From positions 1 to 64,000 of the forward strand of contig CAYOAN010000007.1 of NCBI GenBank assembly GCA_964402065.1: a stretch of 64,000 nucleotides of DNA. The letters are read 5' to 3'. Each line of letters begins with the position of its first letter. Position 1 is the first letter of the stretch. Shown in pieces: positions 35,101-43,065 of this stretch. Position numbers and translations under genes: made by a program. Below the pieces are notes generated by a model that saw only the letters and a program-made list of their open reading frames with translations, ran no database searches and was not told the DNA's origin. This stretch comes from CAIWMF01 sp964402065. GTDB lineage: Bacteria > Verrucomicrobiota > Verrucomicrobiia > Chthoniobacterales > UBA6821.

Positions 35101-35531
35101 GGAACTAAAAAAAACCGAGAAACCTCAGCTCCTTGATCCAGTGCCGTTAAATCATAGGCCCCGGCCTCTGTTGTTTTGCTGTCCTGAAGACCGACCGGAC
35201 CGTGCTGCGATTTCCAATTGCAATAGCGGATAGCTGAAAGTTGAGAAACATAGGTGATTGGAAGGGTTGCTTTCAACGGATTACAACTGTAGGAATAGTT
35301 CCCCGGATCGCCACTACGAGTAATAATGATCCCACTTTCTCCATTTTCTCCCATTTTAGGGTTATAAACCCCATAAGTATCTGTTTTAGCAATGCAGTTT
35401 AAAAACTCAGTATACTCTGAAACCCTAATAATCGAAGTGCACTCAGAAGAACCAACTTGCTGGGAAAAAAGAGAACTCGCACAAAGCAATACTATACTAA
35501 AAAAAATTAAGATCTTTCGAAACCTAGTCAT
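32163..35531 (-). CDS. Large exported protein with three FGE-sulfatase (SUMF1-like) repeats
   Basis: A 1122-residue protein. A signal peptide (about 1-23, ending SLFSQQ) is followed by three formylglycine-generating-enzyme-like domains. The first (about 28-275) is degenerate, and the second (about 285-565) and third (about 590-860) each contain YDVTAEEYCAFLNAVA-type openings, ITYVSWYAALRFCNWLE and YDMAGEVSQWT / YDMAGNVNQWT endings followed by GGAWN or GGSWA. The C-terminal 260 residues are unlike FGE and contain an Ala/Ser-rich stretch and a hydrophobic helix near the end. No sulfatase gene is in the window, so it is more likely a structural or ligand-binding surface protein than a sulfatase-maturing enzyme. 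The gene lies within the segment bracketed by direct repeats. Confidence 0.82.
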   Translation of the reverse strand: MTRFRKILIFFSIVLLCASSLFSQQVGSSECTSIIRVSEYTEFLNCIAKTDTYGVYNPKMGENGESGIIITRSGDPGNYSYSCNPLKATLPITYVSQLSAIRYCNWKSQHGPVGLQDSKTTEAGAYDLTALDQGAEVSRFFLVPGATFFLPEKYLVDTTGQESSVQNNDPYLAFEHVGFCMATSTFNPSLTDTHNQSRTSLAPAETTLNGDSSLGNCSSLNGVYHSTFRESSFNNSFLNSTLVMGGVGPSSNTSQINIRLVEVGAPNNPPDTSGVAKNHAPLGSATGAGSVAMPYQIGAYDVTAEEYCAFLNAVAKKSDPHLLYNTNMSSDLDVACIVRSGDAASGYTYTTIKDREKFPITYVSWYAALRFCNWLENGQPTEGLPDTATEKGSYDLASASTFTNNMANLSPEALWSLPTDDQWHKAAYYQPAGDNKIPGSYCAFGTGSMNPPENQWAEATAVNGANYCFHGSFTTLKQPRITPVGSFSNSRSPWGAYDMAGEVSQWTSTFDATGNNIIIKGGAWNSESSDDLSSKAHLISTGAASPLIGFRVVCNRPSSSIVTHIDLMKDLVPIRDPNNPIDKSPDSISCGSVAKGYQISKYDVTAEQYCAFLNAVAAHSDPHHLYQSEMTSDTNVACIMRYGNTNVGFSYFPWPGREKFPITYVNWFSALRFCNWLENDQPLGDETIGVTESGSFNSDEAGVFTVSTNNPKWLLPTEDQWYKAAYYQPPQLGVAGFYAAFGTGSYQVPNNNLIDKTSTNSANYCTGRSFATLTAPYVTPVGTFESTKSAYGLYDMAGNVNQWTLTLSASASDKIVVRGGSWASQGYEDLRYSRFFVEEPTEANSVLGFRVVYNVEPAALQVPSFAQSFYKTIEFAGNTIWNDLKETPSKIISNTGEWFFNFIYYTIGVSVGEVLANIYNSLTYFLGALFSNIFQKITNCFGLQAGEWFSGWIKTIYDFLFSPIQSRRLPVLQAADRDMRSMQSYWLFCRGWLSNYIRERGGVIPTAEATTSQALPRMTTQLPNLSSMGEGELFAVAESQLAAADASAAAAASALTAESAAVGFFASPAAAIIIPLGLMVAGYEVLSYELESPNLNNDPRIGIGMLIDSIFRYVLPAIPLML

Positions 35532-35614
35532 CGGGAGGAAATGTTAAGGATATAAAAATTGATACTTTGATCTGAACTTCACAAAGGTAATAACAATTCT
35601 TTAAACTTCAAATT

Positions 35615-36535
35615 TTAAAATACCTCACCAGGAATTTTTGAATGGTCACGACCTTTCGGCGTTGCTCCGATTGCTCCTTTAAAAAAATATTGTGCCGCGA
35701 ACAATAGTGTTAGATAAACTCTCCAACGGCTTATTTTCAACCTCTCTACATTGGGATGTTTTTTGAGTAATGCCAATGTTTGTTGCCCTAGAAGAAGAGG
35801 CAATGCAAAAGCAGCTTTCATTCGGCCCGGATTCAAAGCATTCACATAAATCCTTCCCTGCTGTAAGTATTTATTAGCTTGCGTGTGATAAAACGCCTTT
35901 TCTTTTTCTAAAAAATAAAAGCGCTCTTGCCGCTGGTCGTGAGAAAAATCGCGCAAGAGGTTCACAAGTTGTAATCCCTTTCCATAATCGACGGCTAAGT
36001 TTTCCAGCATTTTCAAAGAAGTTATAGCAAAATTTGGAAAAGCTTCATGCGCCAATCGCGTCAAAAATTCTCCCACCGAGCCTGCCACCAAATACAAATA
36101 TTTTTCTAATTCATCTGCCGAAAAATTTTTCCGTTCTTGCTGATATCGAAGATCCATTAGCTGACCTTCTAAAATTTTTTCCCAGACCTCGTTGATACAA
36201 GCAACTTCAAAAGCACTATATTTCTCACTTTGGAGCAATGCTAACATTTCAGGAAGTTGTTCTATTAATTGTTGCTCTTGTTGAGAAAAATTTTTCCACT
36301 GTTCGCTTTTTTTCCAAAGCAACAAGCCCTCTGCCTTTCCTTTCGCAACCGACTTCAACAAGGTCAAAGTTTTTTCTCGCTCAGAAAAAGAGATTTTTCC
36401 CTCGTCAGCAATGGTGTCAGAGGCACGCGCCAAGAGATATGCTAGTGCTACCGGTTCGCAAATTTTTGAAGGAAGCAACCAAACCGTCAGATAAAAAGAA
36501 CGCGCCACACTTTTTAATAATGGAAAAACTCTCAT
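35615..36535 (-). CDS. Squalene/phytoene synthase family protein
   Basis: A 306-residue trans-isoprenyl diphosphate synthase. The two Asp-rich motifs are RASDTIADEG near residue 35 and DYGKGLQLVNLLRDFSHDQRQERFYF near 190-215. It condenses two farnesyl or geranylgeranyl diphosphates head to head, as for hopanoid, squalene or carotenoid synthesis; the sequence does not settle which. The last 24 residues (FKGAIGATPKGRDHS…) are encoded by the complement of the 67-bp repeat shared with the YhaM gene, so the natural C-terminus overlaps what was once a convergent gene end. It overlaps the DUF362 gene by 4 bp. No cyclase or desaturase gene is nearby. Confidence 0.87.
   Translation of the reverse strand: MRVFPLLKSVARSFYLTVWLLPSKICEPVALAYLLARASDTIADEGKISFSEREKTLTLLKSVAKGKAEGLLLWKKSEQWKNFSQQEQQLIEQLPEMLALLQSEKYSAFEVACINEVWEKILEGQLMDLRYQQERKNFSADELEKYLYLVAGSVGEFLTRLAHEAFPNFAITSLKMLENLAVDYGKGLQLVNLLRDFSHDQRQERFYFLEKEKAFYHTQANKYLQQGRIYVNALNPGRMKAAFALPLLLGQQTLALLKKHPNVERLKISRWRVYLTLLFAAQYFFKGAIGATPKGRDHSKIPGEVF
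35622..35688 (+). repeat. 67-bp direct repeat, right copy
   Basis: On the plus strand it still reads in frame as a YhaM C-terminus (GIFEWSRPFGVAPIAPLKKY, then CAANNSVR and a stop) although no such gene precedes it. On the minus strand it encodes the end of the squalene/phytoene synthase. This suggests that the YhaM gene once ended here, convergent with and overlapping the synthase gene. Confidence 0.8.
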
Positions 36536-37662
36536 GGTAGCTTCACACGAATTGTTTGCATGTTTTTTGCACTTCCAATTCCTGCTGCTTTGGCTGCCTG
36601 AATGTGATCAGCAAGGCCTTCTATTTTGGGCAAATTAACGTTTTGTCGCTCTTGATTGATCAAGATGAGAGCTGTGGCATCAAGAGCCACCGGATCTCGA
36701 GAAGCCAAAAGCATTCCGTAAGGGACAACATGCAATGGGTCCGATTGAGGGCCGCCAGCATATTGTAGCATCAGCCCATCCATAATGTTCATGATGACCT
36801 TGGAGCGAATTAGATCCGTTTGATAGATGTCCCCAGCATAGGGACTTCCAAAATAAGGAGCCTTCACAAAACGTCTCCAATTATCAATCACACCAAGGCT
36901 CATGTTAATAAGCGCTCCATTGATACCCGCATACCAACTGTCACAGAGAGATGGTACGTTAATGATCTTATCAACCTGCTGCGTCACAAATAAAGCGTAG
37001 TGACTCTCATTGCTATATTGTTCTTGTCGTATGAGCGATTCTTGAAATGAACTTGGCTTTTCTTTGAATGCAAAGTCTCCATAGACCAATTGGCCAATTA
37101 ATGGATGAGCAAATACTTTTTCAGGATCATATCCACTTCCATATTCCATCCATCGCAATTGAAGTCCTGGACGTTTCGTAAAACCGGTTTTCTCTAAATC
37201 TTGACGTCGTCGATCAGCAATGAAGATATGATTTCGCTCCACACCAGCTTCCAAAAGCTGCTCAACAAGCGCTTCCACAAGCTTCGGATGCGTTCCTCCT
37301 AACACTCCAGGCTCAGTGGCTATCTTGATTCCAACACGATCTCCATCTTTGCCCACTTTCAACAACGACTGCCATCCCTTTTTTACATCGGGTTGATGTG
37401 TGGCTGCACAAACAAGTAAACTAAGCATTGAATGCACCAAGTGAGAATCAATCTTCAGCTGTGACGAGACAACATGCCCACTGGAAATAAAAAAAACCTG
37501 TGATTTTGAAATTGGAGTGGGGCCCGCTTCTGGCGAGGCTGCTTGCAGTTCAGCATTAGGCTCCGTTATTGGAGAAGGAACTGAAATTCTTGGCTGAGGC
37601 AGAGGAGTTGAGAAAAGCCTTCCACAACAAAATAAAGCTCCACCGAGTAATAATAATCTCAT
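36532..37662 (-). CDS. Exported DUF362 protein
   Basis: A 376-residue protein with a signal peptide (about 1-18, LLLLGGALFCCGRLFS) and a DUF362 domain from about residue 85: VGIKIATEPGVLGGTHPKLV, then IINVPSLCDSWYAGINGALINMSLG, and a late ARDPVALDATAL. DUF362 proteins are often linked to Fe-S or redox enzymes, but no ferredoxin cysteine clusters are visible here. Its start overlaps the queH stop and its stop overlaps the synthase start, each by 4 bp, forming a three-gene translationally coupled cluster. Confidence 0.83.
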   Translation of the reverse strand: MRLLLLGGALFCCGRLFSTPLPQPRISVPSPITEPNAELQAASPEAGPTPISKSQVFFISSGHVVSSQLKIDSHLVHSMLSLLVCAATHQPDVKKGWQSLLKVGKDGDRVGIKIATEPGVLGGTHPKLVEALVEQLLEAGVERNHIFIADRRRQDLEKTGFTKRPGLQLRWMEYGSGYDPEKVFAHPLIGQLVYGDFAFKEKPSSFQESLIRQEQYSNESHYALFVTQQVDKIINVPSLCDSWYAGINGALINMSLGVIDNWRRFVKAPYFGSPYAGDIYQTDLIRSKVIMNIMDGLMLQYAGGPQSDPLHVVPYGMLLASRDPVALDATALILINQERQNVNLPKIEGLADHIQAAKAAGIGSAKNMQTIRVKLP

Positions 37663-38342
37663 TGCTTAGAGCTAGTTTCTTCAACCTCACTCTTATTTTC
37701 TGCCTCTTGATAAAAGAGTTTCCCAATTTTAATTTTCTCTCGTCCGCGCGAAACACGCCAGCGATTGGTATCGCGCAGCGAATAAACACAACCACAATAT
37801 TCTTGCTGATAAAATTCTTCTCGCTTAGAAATTTCCAACATCCGTCCAGATCCGCCTCCCTTGCGCCAATTGAAGGTCCAATAGATCAGTCCTGGATAAT
37901 GAGAAGCAGCGCGGAGACCACTCTCATTAATTTGATTCATGTCTTTCCAACGAGAAATCCCAAGGCAACTGGTCATCACGGGAAAGCCTTTTTCATGAGC
38001 ATGGAGCGCTGTTCGTTCAAATCGCATGTCAAAACACATCGAGCAACGCCGTCCCCTCTCCGGTTCAAATTCCATTCCCTTCGCACGGGCAAACCAGTTG
38101 TCAGTATCATAGTCGGCATCGACAAAAGGAATATGATGCTTCTCAGCAAAGCGAATATTTTCTTCCTTCCTTAATTCATATTCTTGACGTGGATGAATGT
38201 TAGGATTGTAGAAAAAAATTTCGATCTCAATTCCCGAAGCCAACATCGCCTCAATGACCTCACCAGAACAAGGTGCACAACAGGAATGAAGCATAACGCG
38301 CTTGTGGCCATCAGGTGGGAGATTTTGAATACGTTCAGTCAT
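37659..38342 (-). CDS. queH: Epoxyqueuosine reductase QueH
   Basis: A 227-residue DUF208 protein from the ATG beginning MTERIQNLPP. It contains the adjacent-cysteine motif HSCCAPC, the middle pair CSMCFDMRFERTA, and the C-terminal YCGCVYS, which together match the Fe-S and metal site of QueH. It converts epoxyqueuosine to queuosine in tRNA, as an alternative to the cobalamin enzyme QueG. A TTG six codons upstream is less likely as a start. A spacer made of CAAAG-type units lies just upstream. Confidence 0.92.
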   Translation of the reverse strand: MTERIQNLPPDGHKRVMLHSCCAPCSGEVIEAMLASGIEIEIFFYNPNIHPRQEYELRKEENIRFAEKHHIPFVDADYDTDNWFARAKGMEFEPERGRRCSMCFDMRFERTALHAHEKGFPVMTSCLGISRWKDMNQINESGLRAASHYPGLIYWTFNWRKGGGSGRMLEISKREEFYQQEYCGCVYSLRDTNRWRVSRGREKIKIGKLFYQEAENKSEVEETSSKQ

Positions 38343-38344
38343 TA

Positions 38345-38395
38345 TAGAAAAAGAAGACAATTAACCACAAAGAACACAAATAACACAAAGAATTA
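38345..38395. repeat. CTTTGTG-type periodic leader before queH
   Basis: On the minus strand the leader reads TTCTTTGTGTTATTTGTGTT then CTTTGTGGTTAATTG, with roughly 7- to 9-bp periodicity, and ends a few bases before the queH start. A related phrase, CTCTTTGTGTTCTTTGTGAG, lies 25-50 bp before hutG at 52268-52295. Similar short repeats occur in leaders of other genes in this window. Confidence 0.5.
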
Positions 38396-38442
38396 AATTT
38401 CTTTTTTGGAGCCTTCTGTCTCCTTGCGATAAATTCTCTTTT

Positions 38443-39015
38443 TTATTTTTTGGCAAATACCATCACTCTTTCTTGAGCATCAAGCTCTCGCCAGGTTCCA
38501 ACAGGCAACTCTCCTAATTCAAAGTTTCCAATTTTAATCCTTATTAACCTCAGCGTTGGATGTCCGATGCTAGCCGTCATCCGACGGACTTGGCGGTTTT
38601 TCCCCTCGATGAGTTCTAGTTCAATCCAACAATCAGGCACTGTTTTTCTCACTCGGATAGGAGGATTACGCGGAGAAATCACCGGCTGCGGATCAAGAAT
38701 GCAGGCCCTCGCAGGAAGCGCGCGGTAATTTTCAATCATCATTCCACCTCGTTCAATTTTTCCTAACGCTTCCTTAGAAGGAATGCCCTCGACTTGTGCC
38801 CAATAAGAACGGCGATGAGCTTGTTTTGGATCAAGCAAACGTGTGTTGAGCCCTGCCTCATCGCTCAAGAGCAAGAGCCCCTCCGAATCAGCATCCAAGC
38901 GGCCCAATGGGTAGACATTTTTTGGAAAACCAAAGTCTGCCAGCGTTCGATTAGAAGAACCATCTGGCGTGAATTGAGAAAGGCAACCGTAGGGTTTGTG
39001 AAAAGCTAAAAGCAT
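38443..39015 (-). CDS. RluE-like 23S rRNA pseudouridine synthase
   Basis: A 190-residue member of the RsuA/RluB/E/F family. It begins directly with the catalytic domain (LLAFHKPYGCLSQFTPDG) and lacks an N-terminal S4 domain, as RluE does. The catalytic Asp is in GRLDADSEGLLLL near residue 42, and the C-terminal ELIEGKNRQVRRM is conserved. It most likely modifies the uridine equivalent to E. coli U2457 of 23S rRNA. Its start overlaps the end of the chimeric relic at 39006 by 10 bp. Confidence 0.9.
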   Translation of the reverse strand: MLLAFHKPYGCLSQFTPDGSSNRTLADFGFPKNVYPLGRLDADSEGLLLLSDEAGLNTRLLDPKQAHRRSYWAQVEGIPSKEALGKIERGGMMIENYRALPARACILDPQPVISPRNPPIRVRKTVPDCWIELELIEGKNRQVRRMTASIGHPTLRLIRIKIGNFELGELPVGTWRELDAQERVMVFAKK

Positions 39016-39464
39016 AATGAAGACTCCAGGAAAGAGGATCTCTGTTTCCTACTAATTACAAAAGCAGCCAAGAGCAACAGTCCTCCAAAAATTAAGGACT
39101 TCCGTGAACAACGATCCGCTAAAAAACCTGCTACAAAGAAACCGCACGCATAGATCCACATGAAAGGAGAACCAATCAATCTCAGTTGCAACTTTGAAAA
39201 ACCAAGCTCCCTAGACAACAGAGGAAAAATGGAAAAAATAATTTGTCGATCTGCATAGTTAAACATTTTCATTTCATAAGCGGACCCACATCCAGGAATG
39301 AGCACCCTTCCCACTGGTTTTATCAAACTTAAAACATCATTGAATATAGCAGGAATTCCATAAGTTTCCCATGGACGGTTCCCCGCTTGATAGCGCTCTT
39401 CCCAAAACAAATGGTTCGCAGGATCAGTAATAGATTTCACCTTTAGAAACCCCAACTGTATCAT
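39006..39464 (-). pseudogene. Chimeric relic: TPMT-like methyltransferase fused to MFS transporter fragment
   Basis: The 152-residue reading frame has two unrelated parts. Residues 14-67 match the start of a thiopurine-methyltransferase-like class I methyltransferase (HLFWEERYQAGNRPWETYGIP and the SAM loop LIPGCGSAYE). From residue 69 it switches to the first transmembrane region and loop of an MFS transporter (NYADRQIIFSIFPLL, then FVAGFLADRCSRKSL) and soon ends. The methyltransferase lacks its remaining SAM-fold strands and the transporter lacks some ten helices, so neither function is likely. The join lies at about 39260-39268. An internal deletion between two neighbouring genes explains it best. 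Confidence 0.75.
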
Positions 39465-39549
39465 ACACGATAAAATTGACTACGATTATTGCGACAGAGG
39501 TTGACATTCCGGCCGATTCTGACGATATTGTCTCCCCTTTTTTAATTTT

Positions 39550-41370
39550 ATGGAAAACATTCGCAACATCGCCATCATTGCTCACGTTGATCATGGCAAG
39601 ACCACTCTCGTTGATCAGCTGCTCAAGCAAGCTGGAACCTTTCGCGCTAACGAAGCCAAAGCTTCCGAAGAACGCATCATGGACTCCATGGATCTAGAAC
39701 GCGAAAAAGGAATCACAATCAAAGCTAAAAATGCAGCTTTCGATTGGAAAGAATATCACGTTAATATCGTCGACACTCCGGGGCACGCTGACTTCGGTGG
39801 TGAGGTTGAGCGGATCATGAAGATGGTTGATGGTGTTCTCCTCGTCGTTGATGCTCACGATGGACCTCAAGCACAAACAAAATTTGTTTTGAAAAAAGCA
39901 CTCGCTAATGGTGCAAAGCCGATTGTTGTCATCAATAAAATCGATCGTGAGAATGCCCGCCCTCACAAAGTCCTCGACATGGTTTTTGAACTTTTCTTGG
40001 AACTTGGAGCTAATGATCAGCAGCTTGATTTCCCTGTTGTTTATGCAAGTGCAAAACAAGGGTTCGCGAAAAATGAAGTCGATCAAGAAAGCAACACGAT
40101 GGAGCCTCTCTATGAGGCCATTGTAAAGCATATTCCACCGCCGCCAAAACCAGATGTCGACTATTTTCAAATGCTCGTCTCTAACCTTGACTATAGCGAC
40201 TACTTAGGCCGTATCGCCTATGGACGCATCATTAGTGGAACCGTCAAAGTCGGCAGTACCATTGTTTGCATTCACAAAGATGGCAAACGTGAAAAGAAAA
40301 ATGTAACCGCTCTCTTTGGTCATCGCGGTCTTGCTAAAATTGAAGTTCAACAAGCCTCTGCAGGTGACATCGTCGGTCTCTCTGGATTTGAAGATGTTTT
40401 CATTGGAGAAACATTGACAGACAGTGAAGAGCGTCCTGCTCTCACCTTCGTCGACATCGACCCTCCAACGATCACCATGAAAATTTGCATTAACGATGGA
40501 CCTCTCGCTGGTCGCGAAGGAAAATTGTTAACTGCACGCCAAGTCAGTGAGCGCCTCATTCGTGAAACAAGAACAAACGTTTCCATTGAAGTTAATGACA
40601 CCGACACAGCTGGTCACTTCCAAATCAAAGCTCGTGGTGAAATGCAAATTGCTATCATCGTTGAACAGATGCGCCGCGAAGGATTTGAAATTCTTGTTTC
40701 CAGACCAGAGGTTATTTTCCAGCGCGATGAGCAAGGCAACCTGCTCGAGCCAATGGAAAATGTCTACGTTGATGTTCCTAAAGATAATCTTGGCGACATT
40801 CTTCAAAGTCTTGCTGGACGCAAAGCTGAGATCATTAACATGGATCACCAAGCTAATAGTGTAACTGTTGAAGCTGTTGTTCCAACTCGGGGCCTCATTG
40901 GTTTTGAAACAGATCTCGTTAATGCGACAAAAGGTCATGGCATCATGTCTCACCTTTTTAAAGAGTACTCTTCTTACAAAGGAGAAATTCCAACACGTAA
41001 CAATGGTGTTTTGATTTCTATGGAAAGTGGCACAAGCATGGCTTATGCACTTGATATGATCCAAGAACGCGGCCGTCTTTTTATTGGGCCTCAAGAAGAA
41101 ATTTATGTTGGAATGATCATCGGCGAAAATGCTCGTCCAGACGATATGCCAGTCAATCCCTGCAAGGCAAAAAAATTGACTAACATGCGAAGCACAGGCG
41201 ATGGAAAAGGAATTTCTTTAACGCCACCGCTCAAAATGAGCTTGGAACGTTGTTTGGAATACATTGCAAATGACGAGTACGTTGAAATCACACCCCTCAA
41301 CCTTCGTCTTCGCAAGAAGATTCTTGATGCCACTGCGCGCAAACGAGCAAGCAGTACACCAACAGCCTAG
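39550..41370 (+). CDS. typA: Translational GTPase TypA/BipA
   Basis: A 606-residue ribosome-associated GTPase. G1 is AHVDHGKTT, G2 region KGITIKAKNA, G3 DTPGHADFGGEVER and G4 NKIDRENARP. Domain II, the EF-G-like domains III and V and the TypA-specific C-terminal domain follow (GSGTS-like segment ESGTSMAYALDMIQERGRLF near 500). It assists ribosome biogenesis and stress adaptation. Length is normal. The start follows a pyrimidine/T-rich leader with no Shine-Dalgarno. Confidence 0.97.
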   Translation: MENIRNIAIIAHVDHGKTTLVDQLLKQAGTFRANEAKASEERIMDSMDLEREKGITIKAKNAAFDWKEYHVNIVDTPGHADFGGEVERIMKMVDGVLLVVDAHDGPQAQTKFVLKKALANGAKPIVVINKIDRENARPHKVLDMVFELFLELGANDQQLDFPVVYASAKQGFAKNEVDQESNTMEPLYEAIVKHIPPPPKPDVDYFQMLVSNLDYSDYLGRIAYGRIISGTVKVGSTIVCIHKDGKREKKNVTALFGHRGLAKIEVQQASAGDIVGLSGFEDVFIGETLTDSEERPALTFVDIDPPTITMKICINDGPLAGREGKLLTARQVSERLIRETRTNVSIEVNDTDTAGHFQIKARGEMQIAIIVEQMRREGFEILVSRPEVIFQRDEQGNLLEPMENVYVDVPKDNLGDILQSLAGRKAEIINMDHQANSVTVEAVVPTRGLIGFETDLVNATKGHGIMSHLFKEYSSYKGEIPTRNNGVLISMESGTSMAYALDMIQERGRLFIGPQEEIYVGMIIGENARPDDMPVNPCKAKKLTNMRSTGDGKGISLTPPLKMSLERCLEYIANDEYVEITPLNLRLRKKILDATARKRASSTPTA

Positions 41371-41379
41371 TAAGTTCTC

Positions 41380-41460
41380 AGTTGATAGTTGAAGTTTAAG
41401 TTTATAAACTCTATCCCAGTTTCCAACTTTTACTTCAACTCAACTTGTAACTTAAATTTT
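41380..41460. repeat. Periodic AT-rich spacer between typA and yebC
   Basis: The spacer consists of short related units (GTTGATA, GTTGAAG, TTTAAGT and later CAACTTT, TACTTCA, ACTCAAC, TTGTAAC) whose two halves are partly inverted. It is compatible with 7-bp periodicity but weaker than the arrays before aguA and dgt. It ends at the yebC start codon. Confidence 0.4.
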
Positions 41461-41462
41461 TT

Positions 41463-42194
41463 ATGGGACGTCAATGGCTTTTAGCAAAACGAGAGGTCTC
41501 CTCTCTTAAAAAATCAAAAGCAACCGGAAAATTTGTTCGCGAAATCACGATTTCAGCACGCCAAGGAGGGGCTGATCCAACCGGGAACAGCCGTCTTGCA
41601 GCGGCTATTGAAAAAGCAAAACGCGAAAGCGTCTCTCGTGATGTTATTGAGCGAGCCATTGCCAAGGGCTCTGGAACAGGAGGAGAAAAAACTTCTCTCG
41701 AACATATTTTATTTGAAGGTTATGCTCCTCACAAAGTTCCACTTATTGCGGAAGTTTTCACCGACAATAACAATCGGACAGCGCCTGAAATTCGAGTCCT
41801 CTTTCGTCAAGGACAACTGGGCGCACCAGGAAGCAATAAATTTCTTTTTGATCATGTTGGACTTGTTGAAGCTTATACGACCAACCTAGAAACTGATGCA
41901 GAGGAAGCTGCCATCGAAGCTGGAGCTAATGAAGTTGAATCACTCACACATGAGCAGAACGATGACATTCCGACTGAAACATTAGGCGCACGTTTCATCA
42001 CTGAGCGAACAGCGACCCATGCTGTTTCACAATGGCTTTCCGAGAATGGCTGGACCGTCGTTACCAGTGAAATTGGCTACGTTGCTAAAAACTTTCCAGC
42101 ATTGCCAGAAGAACAGATGGCTGAAGTTCATGCCTTTCTTCAAACCCTGGAAGAACATGATGATGTCCATCGTGTCTGGGCTGCAGTCAAATAG
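41463..42194 (+). CDS. YebC/PmpR-family protein
   Basis: A 243-residue member of the YebC family. The three-domain structure is recognisable: the N-terminal helical part with SARQGGADPTGNSRLAAAIEKAK, then GGEKTSLEHILFEGYAP, IAEVFTDNNNRTAPEIR and the GAPGSNKFLFDHVG segment. The family was first described as transcriptional regulators, and recent work links it to translation of proline-rich stretches. It follows typA on the same strand. The N-terminus is slightly shorter than usual, starting MGRQWLLAKRE. Confidence 0.92.
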   Translation: MGRQWLLAKREVSSLKKSKATGKFVREITISARQGGADPTGNSRLAAAIEKAKRESVSRDVIERAIAKGSGTGGEKTSLEHILFEGYAPHKVPLIAEVFTDNNNRTAPEIRVLFRQGQLGAPGSNKFLFDHVGLVEAYTTNLETDAEEAAIEAGANEVESLTHEQNDDIPTETLGARFITERTATHAVSQWLSENGWTVVTSEIGYVAKNFPALPEEQMAEVHAFLQTLEEHDDVHRVWAAVK

Positions 42195-42366
42195 CAGCAC
42201 TTCAGCTTGAAGGTTGTAGAAAATTTTACTTAGAGAGTAAAAACATTTGAACGCAACTTCTTTTTTGCTGTCAAACTTAATAAGACTAACGGGAATTTTG
42301 ATTGCTCCCATACCTAAAAAAACAGGGTGGAACAATAGTTGTGATTATTAGTCGATTTGAAATTCT

Positions 42367-42966
42367 ATGAACAAAACTTTTCCAACCTTTTTGACAGCAG
42401 CTCTTCTTGCTATTTATCCCTTGCTAGGACAATCGGCAGTGGACAACCAGCCCTCGAAAAAAGAGGTGAAGGTCACCTCTTATCGTGACTTTCGAGTCCT
42501 CCGTGGCTGGACAACCACTGTAGATATAGAAATTCTATCAATTGATGAAGAAGATCATGAAATTACAACAGAGCCTCTCCTTCTACAGCTTCCCACTTCC
42601 TACACTCACTATCCCACTCAAGTTGACTTACTAGTTCATCATACCATCAAACACTCGCCTCCTTTTTTTGATACTTTACTTAACTTTTCACTCATTAATA
42701 TAAAAGAGATTGATAAATCTGTTATCACTTTTGGCAAGGGAATAGCACTACCAGACCCAGACCCTCTCTTTCCTTTCGCCCCCCTTCCACCACCAAATAA
42801 TGGGCCAATCGTTATTGTTGCTCATGGAATAGGAACAACAATTTTAGACTTCTCTTATACAAAGGTTATAGAAGGGCACTACCAAGACTGGTTCAACTGG
42901 ACGTGGATCCCTGAACAGAAAATCACTACTATCGTCCATGTCCCAGTTCAGGTTGTCGATCCTTAA
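42367..42966 (+). CDS. Exported protein, family A (intact copy)
   Basis: A 199-residue protein with a signal peptide (about 1-23, LTAALLAIYPLLGQSA) and an all-beta-looking mature part. I do not recognise its family. Its C-terminal strand pattern, GIGTTILDFSYTKVIEGHYQ then KITTIVHVPVQVV, resembles the end of the broken gene at 43066 (GSAILSYRLSLQ … KIVNMIVEVPVNI) and, more distantly, the end of the protein at 54542 (GKSYIYFGTLK … MVTVEVSE). The end resembles the last strands of chagasin-type (I42) inhibitors, but this is only a suggestion. The sequence CATACCTAAAAAAACAG precedes this gene and recurs before the next one. Confidence 0.65.
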   Translation: MNKTFPTFLTAALLAIYPLLGQSAVDNQPSKKEVKVTSYRDFRVLRGWTTTVDIEILSIDEEDHEITTEPLLLQLPTSYTHYPTQVDLLVHHTIKHSPPFFDTLLNFSLINIKEIDKSVITFGKGIALPDPDPLFPFAPLPPPNNGPIVIVAHGIGTTILDFSYTKVIEGHYQDWFNWTWIPEQKITTIVHVPVQVVDP

Positions 42967-43065
42967 CAACGGGGTCAGCCCGATATCCAAGTTCAATAAC
43001 ATACCTAAAAAAACAGCGCTTTTAACATACGAGGAACGATTCTTTCTTTGTTAAAAAAAAAGTTT

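Noticed and set aside
37569..38174. 201-codon plus-strand ORF across the DUF362/queH junction
   Set aside because: It is antisense to two well-supported genes and its composition is that of a complement.
40528..41094. 188-codon ORF antisense to typA
   Set aside because: It lies wholly within the highly conserved typA gene and its product has no recognisable pattern.
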